Both the position numbers and the translations under genes were made by a program. The notes under the pieces are model-generated. The model had not been told where the DNA came from. It saw only the letters and a list, made by a program, of their open reading frames with translations, and made no database searches. From assembly GCA_937894935.1 (NCBI GenBank), contig CALAYC010000029.1:1-17792 (forward strand): a DNA stretch of 17,792 nucleotides, in the 5' to 3' direction. The DNA is from an uncultured Verrucomicrobiota bacterium (GTDB lineage Bacteria > Verrucomicrobiota > Verrucomicrobiia > Limisphaerales > JADLHS01). The stretch's first letter is position 1. Every line of letters begins with the position of its first letter. Positions 1-7,210 of this stretch are shown here, one piece after another.

Positions 1-389
1 CGTACCTCCAGACATTTCCCTCACTACAGGTAGCATTTGAATTCCTTGACGGATCGCTGTTCGATATGTATTCGGTGGACCTGACCGAGTTTGGCCTTGG
101 TGATCCGCCCACGACGGTGCGGTTTCTCGGTTATCGGCCTGACGGTTCATTCATTGCCACGGAATTCATCACCGCCGGTATTAGAGACGACAACGGGCGG
201 CCTGCCTTCCAAACTTTCCATTTCGGCCCCGAGTTCACGGGTTTGAGTCGCGTTGAGATTCCAGGTGTGGACAGTGGCTATTCGCTGGACAATCTGGTTA
301 TTATTGTTCCGGAACCCAGTACGGGAGCGTTGTTGTTGCTCGGTGCCGCTTTGGTAAACCAGCGCTTCTTATTTCGAAGGCGGCAATGA
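1..389 (+). CDS. PEP-CTERM sorting domain protein, 3' part (5' end outside window)
   Basis: The reading frame is open to the left edge (codons from base 3), so the start and signal peptide lie outside the window. The visible 128 residues are a beta-rich extracellular domain of unknown function, including the segment GYRPDGSFIATEF, and end in a PEP-CTERM tail: VPEP, a hydrophobic stretch (GALLLLGAALV) and a basic RRRQ terminus. In this family the tail is recognised by an exosortase (EpsH/XrtA type) that sorts the protein to the cell surface or matrix. No exosortase is in the window. The stop overlaps the next start as ATGA (386-389), and the next gene is a clear paralogue. The family assignment from the tail is secure; the specific function is unknown. 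Confidence 0.85.
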   Translation, partial: YLQTFPSLQVAFEFLDGSLFDMYSVDLTEFGLGDPPTTVRFLGYRPDGSFIATEFITAGIRDDNGRPAFQTFHFGPEFTGLSRVEIPGVDSGYSLDNLVIIVPEPSTGALLLLGAALVNQRFLFRRRQ

Positions 390-1048
390 ATCAATTCCTA
401 AATCTAACCAGCAGGGTTTTGAGGCAAACAGCAGCGAGCCTATTGCTGGCTTCCGGCTTCTTTCTATCAGCATTGGATGGCCAAGGGCAAGAGATGTTAA
501 CCATCACGTTTGAGGGACCGCCTTCAGTGCCACCTGCCACAGGAATTGGCGCACCCGAGTACATCGAATCAGGAGTGCGATTTTAGAAGCTGGGGACCGA
601 TAATATCTTGCGAGTAAATAGCGGCTATTGGGCCGAGCCTGATAACGGGAGCACTTATTTAGTGGGTGGTTTAGGAGGATATTCAAACACACTTGCCTTT
701 ACTTTTATAGACAGCTCGAACTTCGACCTGCGGTCTGTTGATCTGGCCGAAAATTCGTTTTCCACCGAGCCAGCCACAGTACAATTTGTCGGCTATCGGC
801 CCGATGGTTCGTTCATCACCACGGAATTTACGACGGACGGCATCAACGACATGACCGGTCCACTGGCGGATTTCCAGACTTTTTACTTCGGCCCGGAGTT
901 CAGCGGCCTGACGCGCGTGGAAATCCCCACCTTTGGCTGGTCGTTGGACAATCTCGTCATCGCCATTCCCGAACCCGGCGGCGGGGTGTTGCTGTTGCTC
1001 GGGGCCGGACTGGTGGGACGGCGGTGGTTTTCTGGAAAGCAACGATGA
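386..1048 (+). pseudogene. PEP-CTERM protein paralogue interrupted by an in-frame TAG
   Basis: The frame from ATG 386 encodes a Sec-type signal peptide (hydrophobic core ASLLLASGFFLSAL, residues about 17-30). It runs to a TAG at 584-586, then continues in the same frame without another stop to 1048. Bridging that one codon gives about 220 residues, a usual size for such proteins. The part after the stop is a full PEP-CTERM domain (IPEP, hydrophobic stretch, basic GKQR end) and aligns along its length with the preceding gene, sharing GYRPDGSFI, FQTF, FGPEF, RVEIP and SLDNLVI. TAG could derive from TGG (Trp) by one base. Without read-through, the product is a 66-residue secreted fragment with no sorting signal. 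A recent nonsense mutation, a sequencing or assembly error, or stop suppression would all fit. Homology in both halves suggests the decay is recent. Confidence 0.8.
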
Positions 1049-1064
1049 ACCGGCTCGGCTCAAT

Positions 1065-1088
1065 GGCGGATGCCTGCGGGATTCCGCC
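1065..1088. terminator. Hairpin between convergent genes (weak)
   Basis: GGCGGA (1065-1070) and TCCGCC (1083-1088) can pair as a 6-bp GC-rich stem with a 12-nt loop. It lies in the 72-nt gap between the PEP-CTERM gene and the convergently transcribed typA. No run of T follows on either strand, so it is not a canonical intrinsic terminator. Position alone suggests a shared 3' end structure. Confidence 0.25.
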
Positions 1089-1120
1089 TCGGGCGCGGGA
1101 AAAGTCGCGAATGACGCCAC

Positions 1121-2953
1121 TCACTCCACAAACTTCAATACACGCGACTTCTCCGCGCGTTTGCGCTGGTTCTCGTCGAGAATCTTTTTGCGCAGGCGCA
1201 AATTCTTCGGCGTCGCCTCCACATACTCGTCCACGTCAATGTATTCCAACGCGCGTTCCAACGAGAGCTTGAGCGGCGGTGCGAGTTGAATGCCTTTGCC
1301 GTCGCCCTGCGACCGCATGTTGGTGAGTTTCTTTTCCTTCACCGGATTCACGGGGATGTCATTCTCACGCGCGTTTTCGCCAACGATCATTCCGGCGTAA
1401 ACACTGTCGCCCGGCTCGACCATCAAACGTCCGCGTTCCTGAATCATGTTCAACGCGTAACTGGTCGCCTCACCGTTATCCATGCTGACGAGCGAACCGT
1501 TTTTGCGTGCGGCAATTTCGCCACGATCCGGTCCGTACTCATGGAACAAATGACTCATCACGCCCATGCCTTTGGTCATGTTCACCAGATCGGTTTCAAA
1601 TCCAATCAATCCACGCATCGGCACCAACGCTTCAATCGTCACCTGATTGCCGTGATGATTCATGTTCGTGATTTCGCCTTTGCGGAACGAAAGATTTTCC
1701 ATGATCGCGCCCATGTTCTCCTGAGGGATTTCCACGAACACTTTTTCGATCGGCTCCAGCGGATTGCCGGAGGCGTCTTTCTTCCACAACACTTCCGGAC
1801 GCGACACCAACACTTCATAACCTTCGCGCCGCATCTGCTCGACGAGGATGGCAATCTGCATTTCGCCACGACCGCTCACCGCGAAGATTTTCGGATCGCT
1901 GGTTTGGGCAATGCGCAACGCGACGTTGGTGCGAATTTCTTTCACCAATCGATCCCAGATATGCCGCGCGGTCACGAGCTTGCCATCCTGACCGGCCAAC
2001 GGCCCGTCGTTCACGGCGAACTCCATCTGAATCGTCGGCGGATCAATCGGAATGTACGGCAACGCCGGACGCGCTTCGCTATCGCAAATCGTTTCTCCAA
2101 TGAACACATCCTCAAAACCCGTGATGCCCACGATGTCACCCGCGTGCGCCTCCTGAATCTCGATGCGCTTCATACCCTCGAAGTGATACAGCATCGTCAC
2201 TTTACCTTTGGAAATCCGACCGTCACCGTGACGACAGATCGCCGCATCGCCCACTTTGATTTTACCTTCGTAAATTTTTCCGAACGCAATTCGCCCGAGG
2301 TAATCCGAATAATCCAGATTCGCCACCAACACCTGGAAACCATCACCGGCGTGAGCGCGTGGCGGCGGAATGTGTTTCACGATCGCTTCGAACAACGGCT
2401 CCATCGTGCCGCTCGCGTGATCGAGTTCAACCTTGGCAAACCCCTGTTTCGCGGAACAGTAAATGAACGGAAAGTCCAACTGCTCATCCGTCGCGTTGAG
2501 CGACATGAACAACTCGAACACCTGATCGAGCACTTTTTTCGGATTCGCATTCTCGCGGTCAATTTTGTTGATAACCACGATCGGCTTGGCGCCGGCTTCC
2601 AACGCTTTGCGCAGCACGAAGCGCGTTTGCGCCTGCGGACCTTCGGCGGAATCCACCACGAGCAGCACCCCGTCGATCATGTTCATGATGCGCTCCACCT
2701 CGCCGCCAAAGTCGGCGTGGCCGGGAGTATCCACGATGTTGATGTGGTAATTCTTGTATTTGAACGCCGCGTTCTTCGCGCGAATCGTAATGCCCTTCTC
2801 CTTTTCCAGATCCATGGAATCCATCAGCCGTTCCACCTGGGTTTCGGCCTGATTGGAGCGGAACGTGCCGGATTGCTTGAGGAGACAGTCCACCAGCGTG
2901 GTCTTGCCGTGATCAACGTGCGCGATGATCGCGATGTTTCGAATATGCTGCAT
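1121..2953 (-). CDS. typA: Ribosome-associated translational GTPase TypA/BipA
   Basis: This is a 610-residue GTPase of the EF-G-like TypA/BipA family, which binds the ribosome and supports 50S assembly and stress adaptation. Counting from the ATG at 2953, it has the G1 loop AHVDHGKT (residues 11-18), the switch II motif DTPGH (75-79), the G4 motif NKID (129-132), and then domain II, EF-G-like domain III (SGRGEMQIAILVEQMRREG) and the BipA-specific C-terminal region (LTNMRSQGDGK). A longer form from GTG 2977 adds eight residues. I chose ATG 2953 because MQHIRNIAIIAHVDHGK matches the usual family N-terminus; neither start has a clear Shine-Dalgarno sequence. Length is normal for the family. The gene is transcribed alone, in the same direction as the metal-transport genes upstream but 239 nt from them. 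A 596-codon antisense ORF across it is a base-composition artefact. Confidence 0.97.
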   Translation of the reverse strand: MQHIRNIAIIAHVDHGKTTLVDCLLKQSGTFRSNQAETQVERLMDSMDLEKEKGITIRAKNAAFKYKNYHINIVDTPGHADFGGEVERIMNMIDGVLLVVDSAEGPQAQTRFVLRKALEAGAKPIVVINKIDRENANPKKVLDQVFELFMSLNATDEQLDFPFIYCSAKQGFAKVELDHASGTMEPLFEAIVKHIPPPRAHAGDGFQVLVANLDYSDYLGRIAFGKIYEGKIKVGDAAICRHGDGRISKGKVTMLYHFEGMKRIEIQEAHAGDIVGITGFEDVFIGETICDSEARPALPYIPIDPPTIQMEFAVNDGPLAGQDGKLVTARHIWDRLVKEIRTNVALRIAQTSDPKIFAVSGRGEMQIAILVEQMRREGYEVLVSRPEVLWKKDASGNPLEPIEKVFVEIPQENMGAIMENLSFRKGEITNMNHHGNQVTIEALVPMRGLIGFETDLVNMTKGMGVMSHLFHEYGPDRGEIAARKNGSLVSMDNGEATSYALNMIQERGRLMVEPGDSVYAGMIVGENARENDIPVNPVKEKKLTNMRSQGDGKGIQLAPPLKLSLERALEYIDVDEYVEATPKNLRLRKKILDENQRKRAEKSRVLKFVE

Positions 2954-3087
2954 ATCGTAAATGATCGGCTGCGCCACCTCGCAATAATATCAGTCGCGCG
3001 AACTTACTGCGACCGGGAATCGTTGACTGAAAAGCCAGCGGTTTTAAGGCGACGACGGATTTGCCGGGCTGCGTAGGATGCGGATTT

Positions 3088-3108
3088 GCCGCCAAAGGTC
3101 AAGGCGGC
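3088..3108. other. Inverted repeat in the gap upstream of typA
   Basis: GCCGCC (3088-3093) and GGCGGC (3103-3108) form a perfect 6-bp inverted repeat around a 9-nt loop. It sits 80-100 nt downstream of the permease stop and about 135 nt upstream of typA. On the minus strand no T-run follows, so it is only a weak candidate for the end of the metal-transport transcript or a structure in the typA leader. Nothing else recognisable was found between 2954 and 3191. Confidence 0.25.
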
Positions 3109-3191
3109 GTTTGGAGTGTTTTTAATACACACCAATGGCCCGACTTAACCTTTTTCTTGATCGCCGGAGTCCTAAATCAAAGCCAATTGCT

Positions 3192-4037
3192 TCAACCGCG
3201 TCGCAGCTTTGAAATAATTCCCGCCAGCAGTAAGGAAATTCCCAAGGCGCACACCACCGCCGCGCCAGTAGGCAAATCGTTGTGAAACGACCAATACAAT
3301 CCCACCACGCTACCTACCGAAGCCACCAGCCAGCCCACCAGTAATTGCGCTGTCAACGACCGCACCAAAAACACCGCACTCGCCGCCGGCACAATCAAGT
3401 AGGAAAAGACCATCAACACCCCGCCCACTTGCACGAAACTGGTGACGATCAATCCAAACAATGCGTAAAACATAAAGTCCCACAATCGCACGTTCAACCC
3501 ACCTTCTGCCGCGTGATCATGATCAAAGGACAGTTTGATAAACTGTTTGCGGAAGATGAAATGCACCACGCCAATGACCACATAGAGCACCGCCGTTTTA
3601 CCGATTTGCCCCGGCGTCACCGTGAGCAAATCGCCCACGAGCGTGCGTTGCAACTCCTCCTTACCGTGTGGACTTTTGCTCAGTAAGAGAATGCCCGCCG
3701 CTGCCGCCACTACGTAAATAATCCCGATGAGTGCTTCCTGTGGCACTCGTGCCGTTTTACTGGGGCGCGTAAATGTGAACAACAACGCGCCCGCCAACGT
3801 GAAACCGAGCGAATAGAAAAAATTGTGAATGTCTTCCGCCTCATGCCCGAGCCAAAGACAAACACACGTTCCCAACGTCGCCACCTGCGCCAGCGCCAAG
3901 TCCACGAAGATGACTTCGCGCCGGATGATGTGCAGGCCGTAATAAACCAGAATGCCCGGCAACAACAGACACGCCAGCAACGGCCATTTCATGACCGCCA
4001 TGACCTGCGACCACGTTAAAGCATCAGAGCCATCCAT
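3192..4037 (-). CDS. Metal (zinc/manganese) ABC transporter permease, ABC-3 family
   Basis: This is a 281-residue polytopic inner-membrane protein with about eight hydrophobic segments, resembling the ZnuB/MntB/TroC permeases. Diagnostic stretches are VFVDLALAQVATLG-like near residue 45 (here VIFVDLALAQVATLG) and QVGGVLMVFSYLIVPAASA near residue 205. The latter is the conserved region preceding the ATPase-contact segments in this family. A His/Asp-rich loop, FDHDHAAEGG, lies between membrane segments. The ATG at 4037 is one base from the TGA of the upstream binding-protein gene (4039-4041), so the two are almost certainly cotranscribed and translationally coupled. The ATP-binding subunit that such a permease needs is not encoded in this window. 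Zn versus Mn specificity cannot be decided from the permease. Confidence 0.9.
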   Translation of the reverse strand: MDGSDALTWSQVMAVMKWPLLACLLLPGILVYYGLHIIRREVIFVDLALAQVATLGTCVCLWLGHEAEDIHNFFYSLGFTLAGALLFTFTRPSKTARVPQEALIGIIYVVAAAAGILLLSKSPHGKEELQRTLVGDLLTVTPGQIGKTAVLYVVIGVVHFIFRKQFIKLSFDHDHAAEGGLNVRLWDFMFYALFGLIVTSFVQVGGVLMVFSYLIVPAASAVFLVRSLTAQLLVGWLVASVGSVVGLYWSFHNDLPTGAAVVCALGISLLLAGIISKLRRG

Positions 4038-4038
4038 A

Positions 4039-5073
4039 TCACTTCTCCGTCCCTAAAGCCGCAGCCAGCGAGTTCACGAGATAATCCATCAACGCAACGT
4101 AACCTCCCTCCGTCCCTTTCACGCCACCTGGAAATTGCGTGACTGACACAACCTTCGCACCCGTCGCGCGCGCTACCGTGTCCGCCGTCTTGCGATTCAA
4201 ATACGGATCAACAATAACCACCCGCGCGTTCAACTCCTTCATCTTTGCAATCACCGTCGTGAGATGTTGCGGCGACGGCGGGATGCCCGGTTTCGGTTCG
4301 AGGAACAATTCAATCTTCAGCCCGAAACGATTCGCGAAATATAACCAGGAGTTGTGATACGCGACCAGGTGTTGACCTTTGAACGAAACGAGCTTTTCCT
4401 GCCATTCCACCAGCTTGCGTTCAAGCGTCGCATTAAACTGTTTCTCGCGCTCCAGATAAAACTCCCGATTCGCCGCATCCAGAGTCGCGAACGTGTCGGC
4501 GATGTGATGCGCGACAATCTTCGCATTCTCAGGGTCCACGAGGAAATGCGGATTGCCTGCCGCGTGAATGTCACCGCCGGACCGATCCAACTTCTCCGGC
4601 ACTTCGAGCATCTGCACACCTTCACAACAACGCACTTCCCCTTTCGCCGCGCCGACGATCTTTGCATTACGCGCCTGTTCAACCAATCGCGGCAACCAAC
4701 CAACTTCCAGATCTGCGCCGCCGTGAATGAGCACATCCGCCCGATTCAACTTCACAATGAAGCTCGGTTTCGGATCAACGAAATGCGGATCTTCTGTCGG
4801 TCGCGCGAGAATCGTCAGATCAATTTTCTCGCCACCGATTTCGCGCGCGATGGCGCCGATGTCCGGCGTCGTCGCAACAACGTTCAACTTCGCGTGCGCG
4901 TTAACAACCGCGAGCCACCAAACGCCAATCATCAGAACGACACTGACTCCAACGTTCCAAACTCCACGCTGAACTCCAGTCACGCTTTGACGTTTGGAGC
5001 TTGGATGTTCTCCGGTTGTTGATGCGTTTAATTTGAAGTTCTCCGCCGCGACCAGACTTATTCGAGTCATCAT
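4039..5073 (-). CDS. Periplasmic metal-binding protein of ABC transporter (ZnuA/TroA-like)
   Basis: This 344-residue cluster A-I solute-binding protein delivers Zn or Mn to the ABC-3 permease. Likely metal ligands, by analogy to TroA/ZnuA, are His97 (TEDPHFVDPKPS), His176 (GNPHFLVDPENA), His240 (VAYHNSWLYFANRFG) and Asp289 (VVIVDPYLNRKTAD). The long His-rich loop typical of many ZnuA proteins is absent; only a short segment with two His (170-176) is present. The start at ATG 5073 has a good Shine-Dalgarno sequence (AAAGGA, about 6 nt upstream). This makes an unusually long region of about 38 residues before the hydrophobic core (VSVVLMIGVWWLAVV, 43-57), with cleavage likely after AHA61. That extra region coincides with a repeat-like DNA segment (4943-5013), and residues CC149-150 are unusual. 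A shorter start at GTG (Val31) is possible but has no ribosome-binding site. Confidence 0.92.
   Translation of the reverse strand: MMTRISLVAAENFKLNASTTGEHPSSKRQSVTGVQRGVWNVGVSVVLMIGVWWLAVVNAHAKLNVVATTPDIGAIAREIGGEKIDLTILARPTEDPHFVDPKPSFIVKLNRADVLIHGGADLEVGWLPRLVEQARNAKIVGAAKGEVRCCEGVQMLEVPEKLDRSGGDIHAAGNPHFLVDPENAKIVAHHIADTFATLDAANREFYLEREKQFNATLERKLVEWQEKLVSFKGQHLVAYHNSWLYFANRFGLKIELFLEPKPGIPPSPQHLTTVIAKMKELNARVVIVDPYLNRKTADTVARATGAKVVSVTQFPGGVKGTEGGYVALMDYLVNSLAAALGTEK
4943..5013. repeat. Repeat-like, hairpin-capable segment inside the binding-protein signal region
   Basis: The plus strand shows several short phrases of the form CTCCAAC, TTCCAAACTCC and GAACTCC, then TTTGACGTTTGGAGCTTGGATG in the opposite sense. 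The left arm (4943-4969) and right arm (4984-5013) are imperfectly complementary, sharing TCCAA, G, TCCAAAC when one is reversed. The region could fold into a stem-loop. I associate AAGCTCCAAACATCAA-type low-complexity phrases with dispersed repeats in Verrucomicrobia genomes; that is recollection, not computed here. The segment stays in frame through the signal-peptide n-region of the binding protein. Confidence 0.45.
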
Positions 5074-5088
5074 ACGAAATCCTTTCGC

Positions 5089-6642
5089 TTAAAACTTGTG
5101 CGCCGCATGTGCTCCCAGCAAAAACTCAAACTGCAACCACACGGAATGATCCGTGCCCAGACTCCGCCGATCATCGAAGTTGTATTGCAAGCGCACTTTG
5201 GAAAACTCCGTCGGATACCACGTCAGATTCGGCGACAGCCGCCAACGTTGTGCGCGTCGTGGATCACGCCCCAACAAATCGCCTCCGCCGGCATTGTCCG
5301 CAACCAGCAATCCGGCGCGCTCAAAATCTGCCGCGCGACCGCCAACGTAGTCGTAACGCAGCCCCGCTACCCAGCCTTTTCGAAAACCGTAAAGCAGTTC
5401 GGAATAAAATCCGTAATCCGTCACGCGCTCCGGATTCAGTACCGCTGGTAACAAACCGGTCGCATCGGCTACAATGCCTTCATCCACGAATCCGTTGCCA
5501 TCACCATCACCGAGATTCCCATCTTCATCCCAATCGAACGCGCCCAATTCATAACGCCGCAACATCGCTTCACTTTGAAAACTCACGAACGGAAATCCGC
5601 CGTGCGCTTCCGCCGGTTTCCATTTCCAATAAAGATCAATCCCGTAAATCTGCGTCACCGTGTCGCCACTGCTGCCGCTGGAGTTCGGTCCAAACGCCGC
5701 TGAGGCACCGAGCAACAATGTTTGCGAATCCGTCAGATCAAACGACACCGTATAGCGTGGTGCGAACAACATATCACCAACTCCTCGCACGCCGCGATCA
5801 TTGTCCGCATGGCGATAACCGAATGGGAGCTCCGTCGCTGCCGCACCGTGATCGTGGCCGGAATGACGAAAGCCCGCAGCGTTTTCTCCATGACTGTCCT
5901 GCACGGTCAGCAGGAGTTCGGAATAAAACGGCGTCGGCGCAAGCCAACTGAGTCGCGCGCCCGGATTACGCAGTCCATCCGGCCCTAGAAATCGCGCACT
6001 CACCAGCGGTGCATCCACGAAGCCCCACGAATGCGGATGCTGCGTGTTGATGCGACCAAACTCCGTCATGAGTTGACCAGCGCGAAGTTGCAAATTACCC
6101 GGCAACGCGACGGTTTCCACCCACGCTTCTTCCAGTTCAACAAACGTCTCCCCATCGGAATCGATGGAGAAAAGAACATTCGCCTTACCGCGCAAATAAG
6201 GATCCACCGCCCCCTGAAGACTCAATTCCATCCCTTGCAGCGTGAAGCCGCGCTGGTTCGGATCGTGCCCACCCAACTGCGTTCCACCTTCGATATCGCG
6301 CGCCGTCGATCCACCCGCCGCAAACGTCGCTACCAGACCGATATCAGCATACGCGCTCCCCTTTCCCACTTGAATCGGATCGGCCAACGACCACGACTTC
6401 TCAGCCGCAGCCAGCGATGCAACATCAGTTGTTCTTGCGCGCTCCGGCAATTCCGTGCGAGCTGCCGCCGCATTCCGTTCCACCTGTTCTAACTTCTGTT
6501 CCAGCGCACGCATTTGCTCGCGCATCTGAAACAACTCACGTCGCAATTGTTCCATCTCGTTGGTTTCCTGACCAACCACCGAACCCGTCATCAGACCGAT
6601 TCCTAACATCACACCGCTCCAGCGAATAAAATTCTGTTTCAT
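5089..6642 (-). CDS. Outer-membrane beta-barrel protein (porin-like) of the metal-uptake locus
   Basis: This is a 517-residue exported protein. From the N-terminus it has: a signal peptide (residues 1 to about 24, ending VVGQ); a coiled coil rich in Glu/Gln/Arg/Leu (about 28-58, e.g. MEQLRRELFQMREQM); then alternating amphipathic strands to a terminal Phe (AHKF), the usual outer-membrane insertion signal. Residues about 256-281 are rich in His and Asp (GFRHSGHDHG, GYRHADND). Residues about 368-388 contain tandem Asp/Gly loops (DWDEDGNLGDGDGNG) like EF-hand or thrombospondin-type calcium sites. The ATG at 6642 was preferred over an upstream TTG at 6702 because it begins the signal peptide and is preceded by GGAAGA about 8 nt upstream. 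Genes for a periplasmic metal-binding protein and permease follow directly (15-nt gap). I infer metal passage or capture at the outer membrane. No TonB box was identified. Confidence 0.75.
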   Translation of the reverse strand: MKQNFIRWSGVMLGIGLMTGSVVGQETNEMEQLRRELFQMREQMRALEQKLEQVERNAAAARTELPERARTTDVASLAAAEKSWSLADPIQVGKGSAYADIGLVATFAAGGSTARDIEGGTQLGGHDPNQRGFTLQGMELSLQGAVDPYLRGKANVLFSIDSDGETFVELEEAWVETVALPGNLQLRAGQLMTEFGRINTQHPHSWGFVDAPLVSARFLGPDGLRNPGARLSWLAPTPFYSELLLTVQDSHGENAAGFRHSGHDHGAAATELPFGYRHADNDRGVRGVGDMLFAPRYTVSFDLTDSQTLLLGASAAFGPNSSGSSGDTVTQIYGIDLYWKWKPAEAHGGFPFVSFQSEAMLRRYELGAFDWDEDGNLGDGDGNGFVDEGIVADATGLLPAVLNPERVTDYGFYSELLYGFRKGWVAGLRYDYVGGRAADFERAGLLVADNAGGGDLLGRDPRRAQRWRLSPNLTWYPTEFSKVRLQYNFDDRRSLGTDHSVWLQFEFLLGAHAAHKF

Positions 6643-6747
6643 AATTTTTTCTTCCAAAATCTCCCGCCGCGCCAAGATCCGGCACGACGAAAGGACTCTC
6701 AAAAGGGACTCAAGTTACCCTGCGACTCGAGCAGGATCACCGTTGAT

Positions 6748-7083
6748 TCAAGCCTGGGAAGAAATGGAAGCAGGCGGGCCACGACCGGGGGCCGTCGCAA
6801 GATCCAGCGATTTTACGATGGAGCAGTCAGGTCGGGTCTGTGTCCAAGCGACAGACAGCGCCGCAAAAACTTCTGACACACCGCCCGGCGGAGCGTCCAC
6901 CTGCCCTTGCGCCACGGCACACACCGCACACGGAAGATGATTCGCTTCGGCGTCAGCTCCGACATGCAGCGTGCCATGCAGTTTTTCACTGGCACTAAGC
7001 AGCGTTACCGCGAAAAACAACGTCGCCATCAAACCGGCGAGAACCGGTCGGGCGCGTTGTTTAAATTCCGCGAAGGAACGCAT
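6748..7083 (-). CDS. Small secreted protein with Cys/His cluster, first gene of the metal-uptake operon
   Basis: This gene encodes 111 residues from ATG 7083; a TTG at 7101 would add six. It has a basic N-terminus, one hydrophobic segment (VLAGLMATLFFAVTLLSA, about residues 13-30), then HGTLHVGADAEANHLPCAVCAVAQGQVD. That last stretch has three His and a CxxC pair that could bind a metal, followed by a Gly/Pro-rich tail. It resembles the short DUF2946-like proteins found beside metal-transport genes, but I cannot assign a family with certainty. Its stop lies 105 nt before the porin start, in the same direction, and it begins the cluster at a divergent intergenic region. A metal chaperone, sensor or scavenger role is inference. 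There is no clear Shine-Dalgarno sequence. Confidence 0.6.
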   Translation of the reverse strand: MRSFAEFKQRARPVLAGLMATLFFAVTLLSASEKLHGTLHVGADAEANHLPCAVCAVAQGQVDAPPGGVSEVFAALSVAWTQTRPDCSIVKSLDLATAPGRGPPASISSQA

Positions 7084-7121
7084 CGGAGGGATTCTGAGCA
7101 ATGCGGATGCCGCCGCACAAG

Positions 7122-7150
7122 ATTTTTACCGGCCTATTTATGTCGTTCAA
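7122..7150 (-). promoter_or_regulatory. Candidate sigma-70-type promoter for the metal-uptake operon
   Basis: On the minus strand, TTGAAC (7145-7150) and AAAAAT (7122-7127) are separated by 17 nt, each matching the -35/-10 consensus at four of six positions. It would place transcription initiation about 30 nt upstream of ATG 7083. No convincing Zur or MntR palindrome was recognised in 7084-7210, which also must hold the promoter for the divergent pyrophosphatase gene. Confidence 0.3.
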
Positions 7151-7210
7151 CGGTACGGCCTTTTCCTTGCTGATGCGGTGAGCCAAACGTAAGCTGCGCC
7201 CGCCTAATAC

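Noticed and set aside
1286..3076. 596-codon plus-strand ORF opposite typA
   Set aside because: It is antisense to a clear TypA, its translation is rich in His/Arg with no recognisable domain, and it follows from codon bias on the opposite strand.
3074..3102. Possible typA promoter with TTGACC on the minus strand
   Set aside because: No acceptable -10 hexamer occurs 16-18 nt downstream, and TTGACC lies inside the inverted repeat at 3088-3108.
5109..5951. 280-codon plus-strand ORF opposite the porin gene
   Set aside because: Low-complexity Arg/His/Pro translation with no domain; the minus-strand frame has a signal peptide, coiled coil and terminal Phe.
6643..6702. TTG start extending the outer-membrane protein by 20 residues
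   Set aside because: It would bury the signal peptide that begins with MKQNFIRW at 6642, and that ATG has a better ribosome-binding site.
6719..6735. CCTGC/GCAGG inverted repeat before the outer-membrane protein gene
   Set aside because: Only a 5-bp stem with no T-run or known operator pattern; likely chance.
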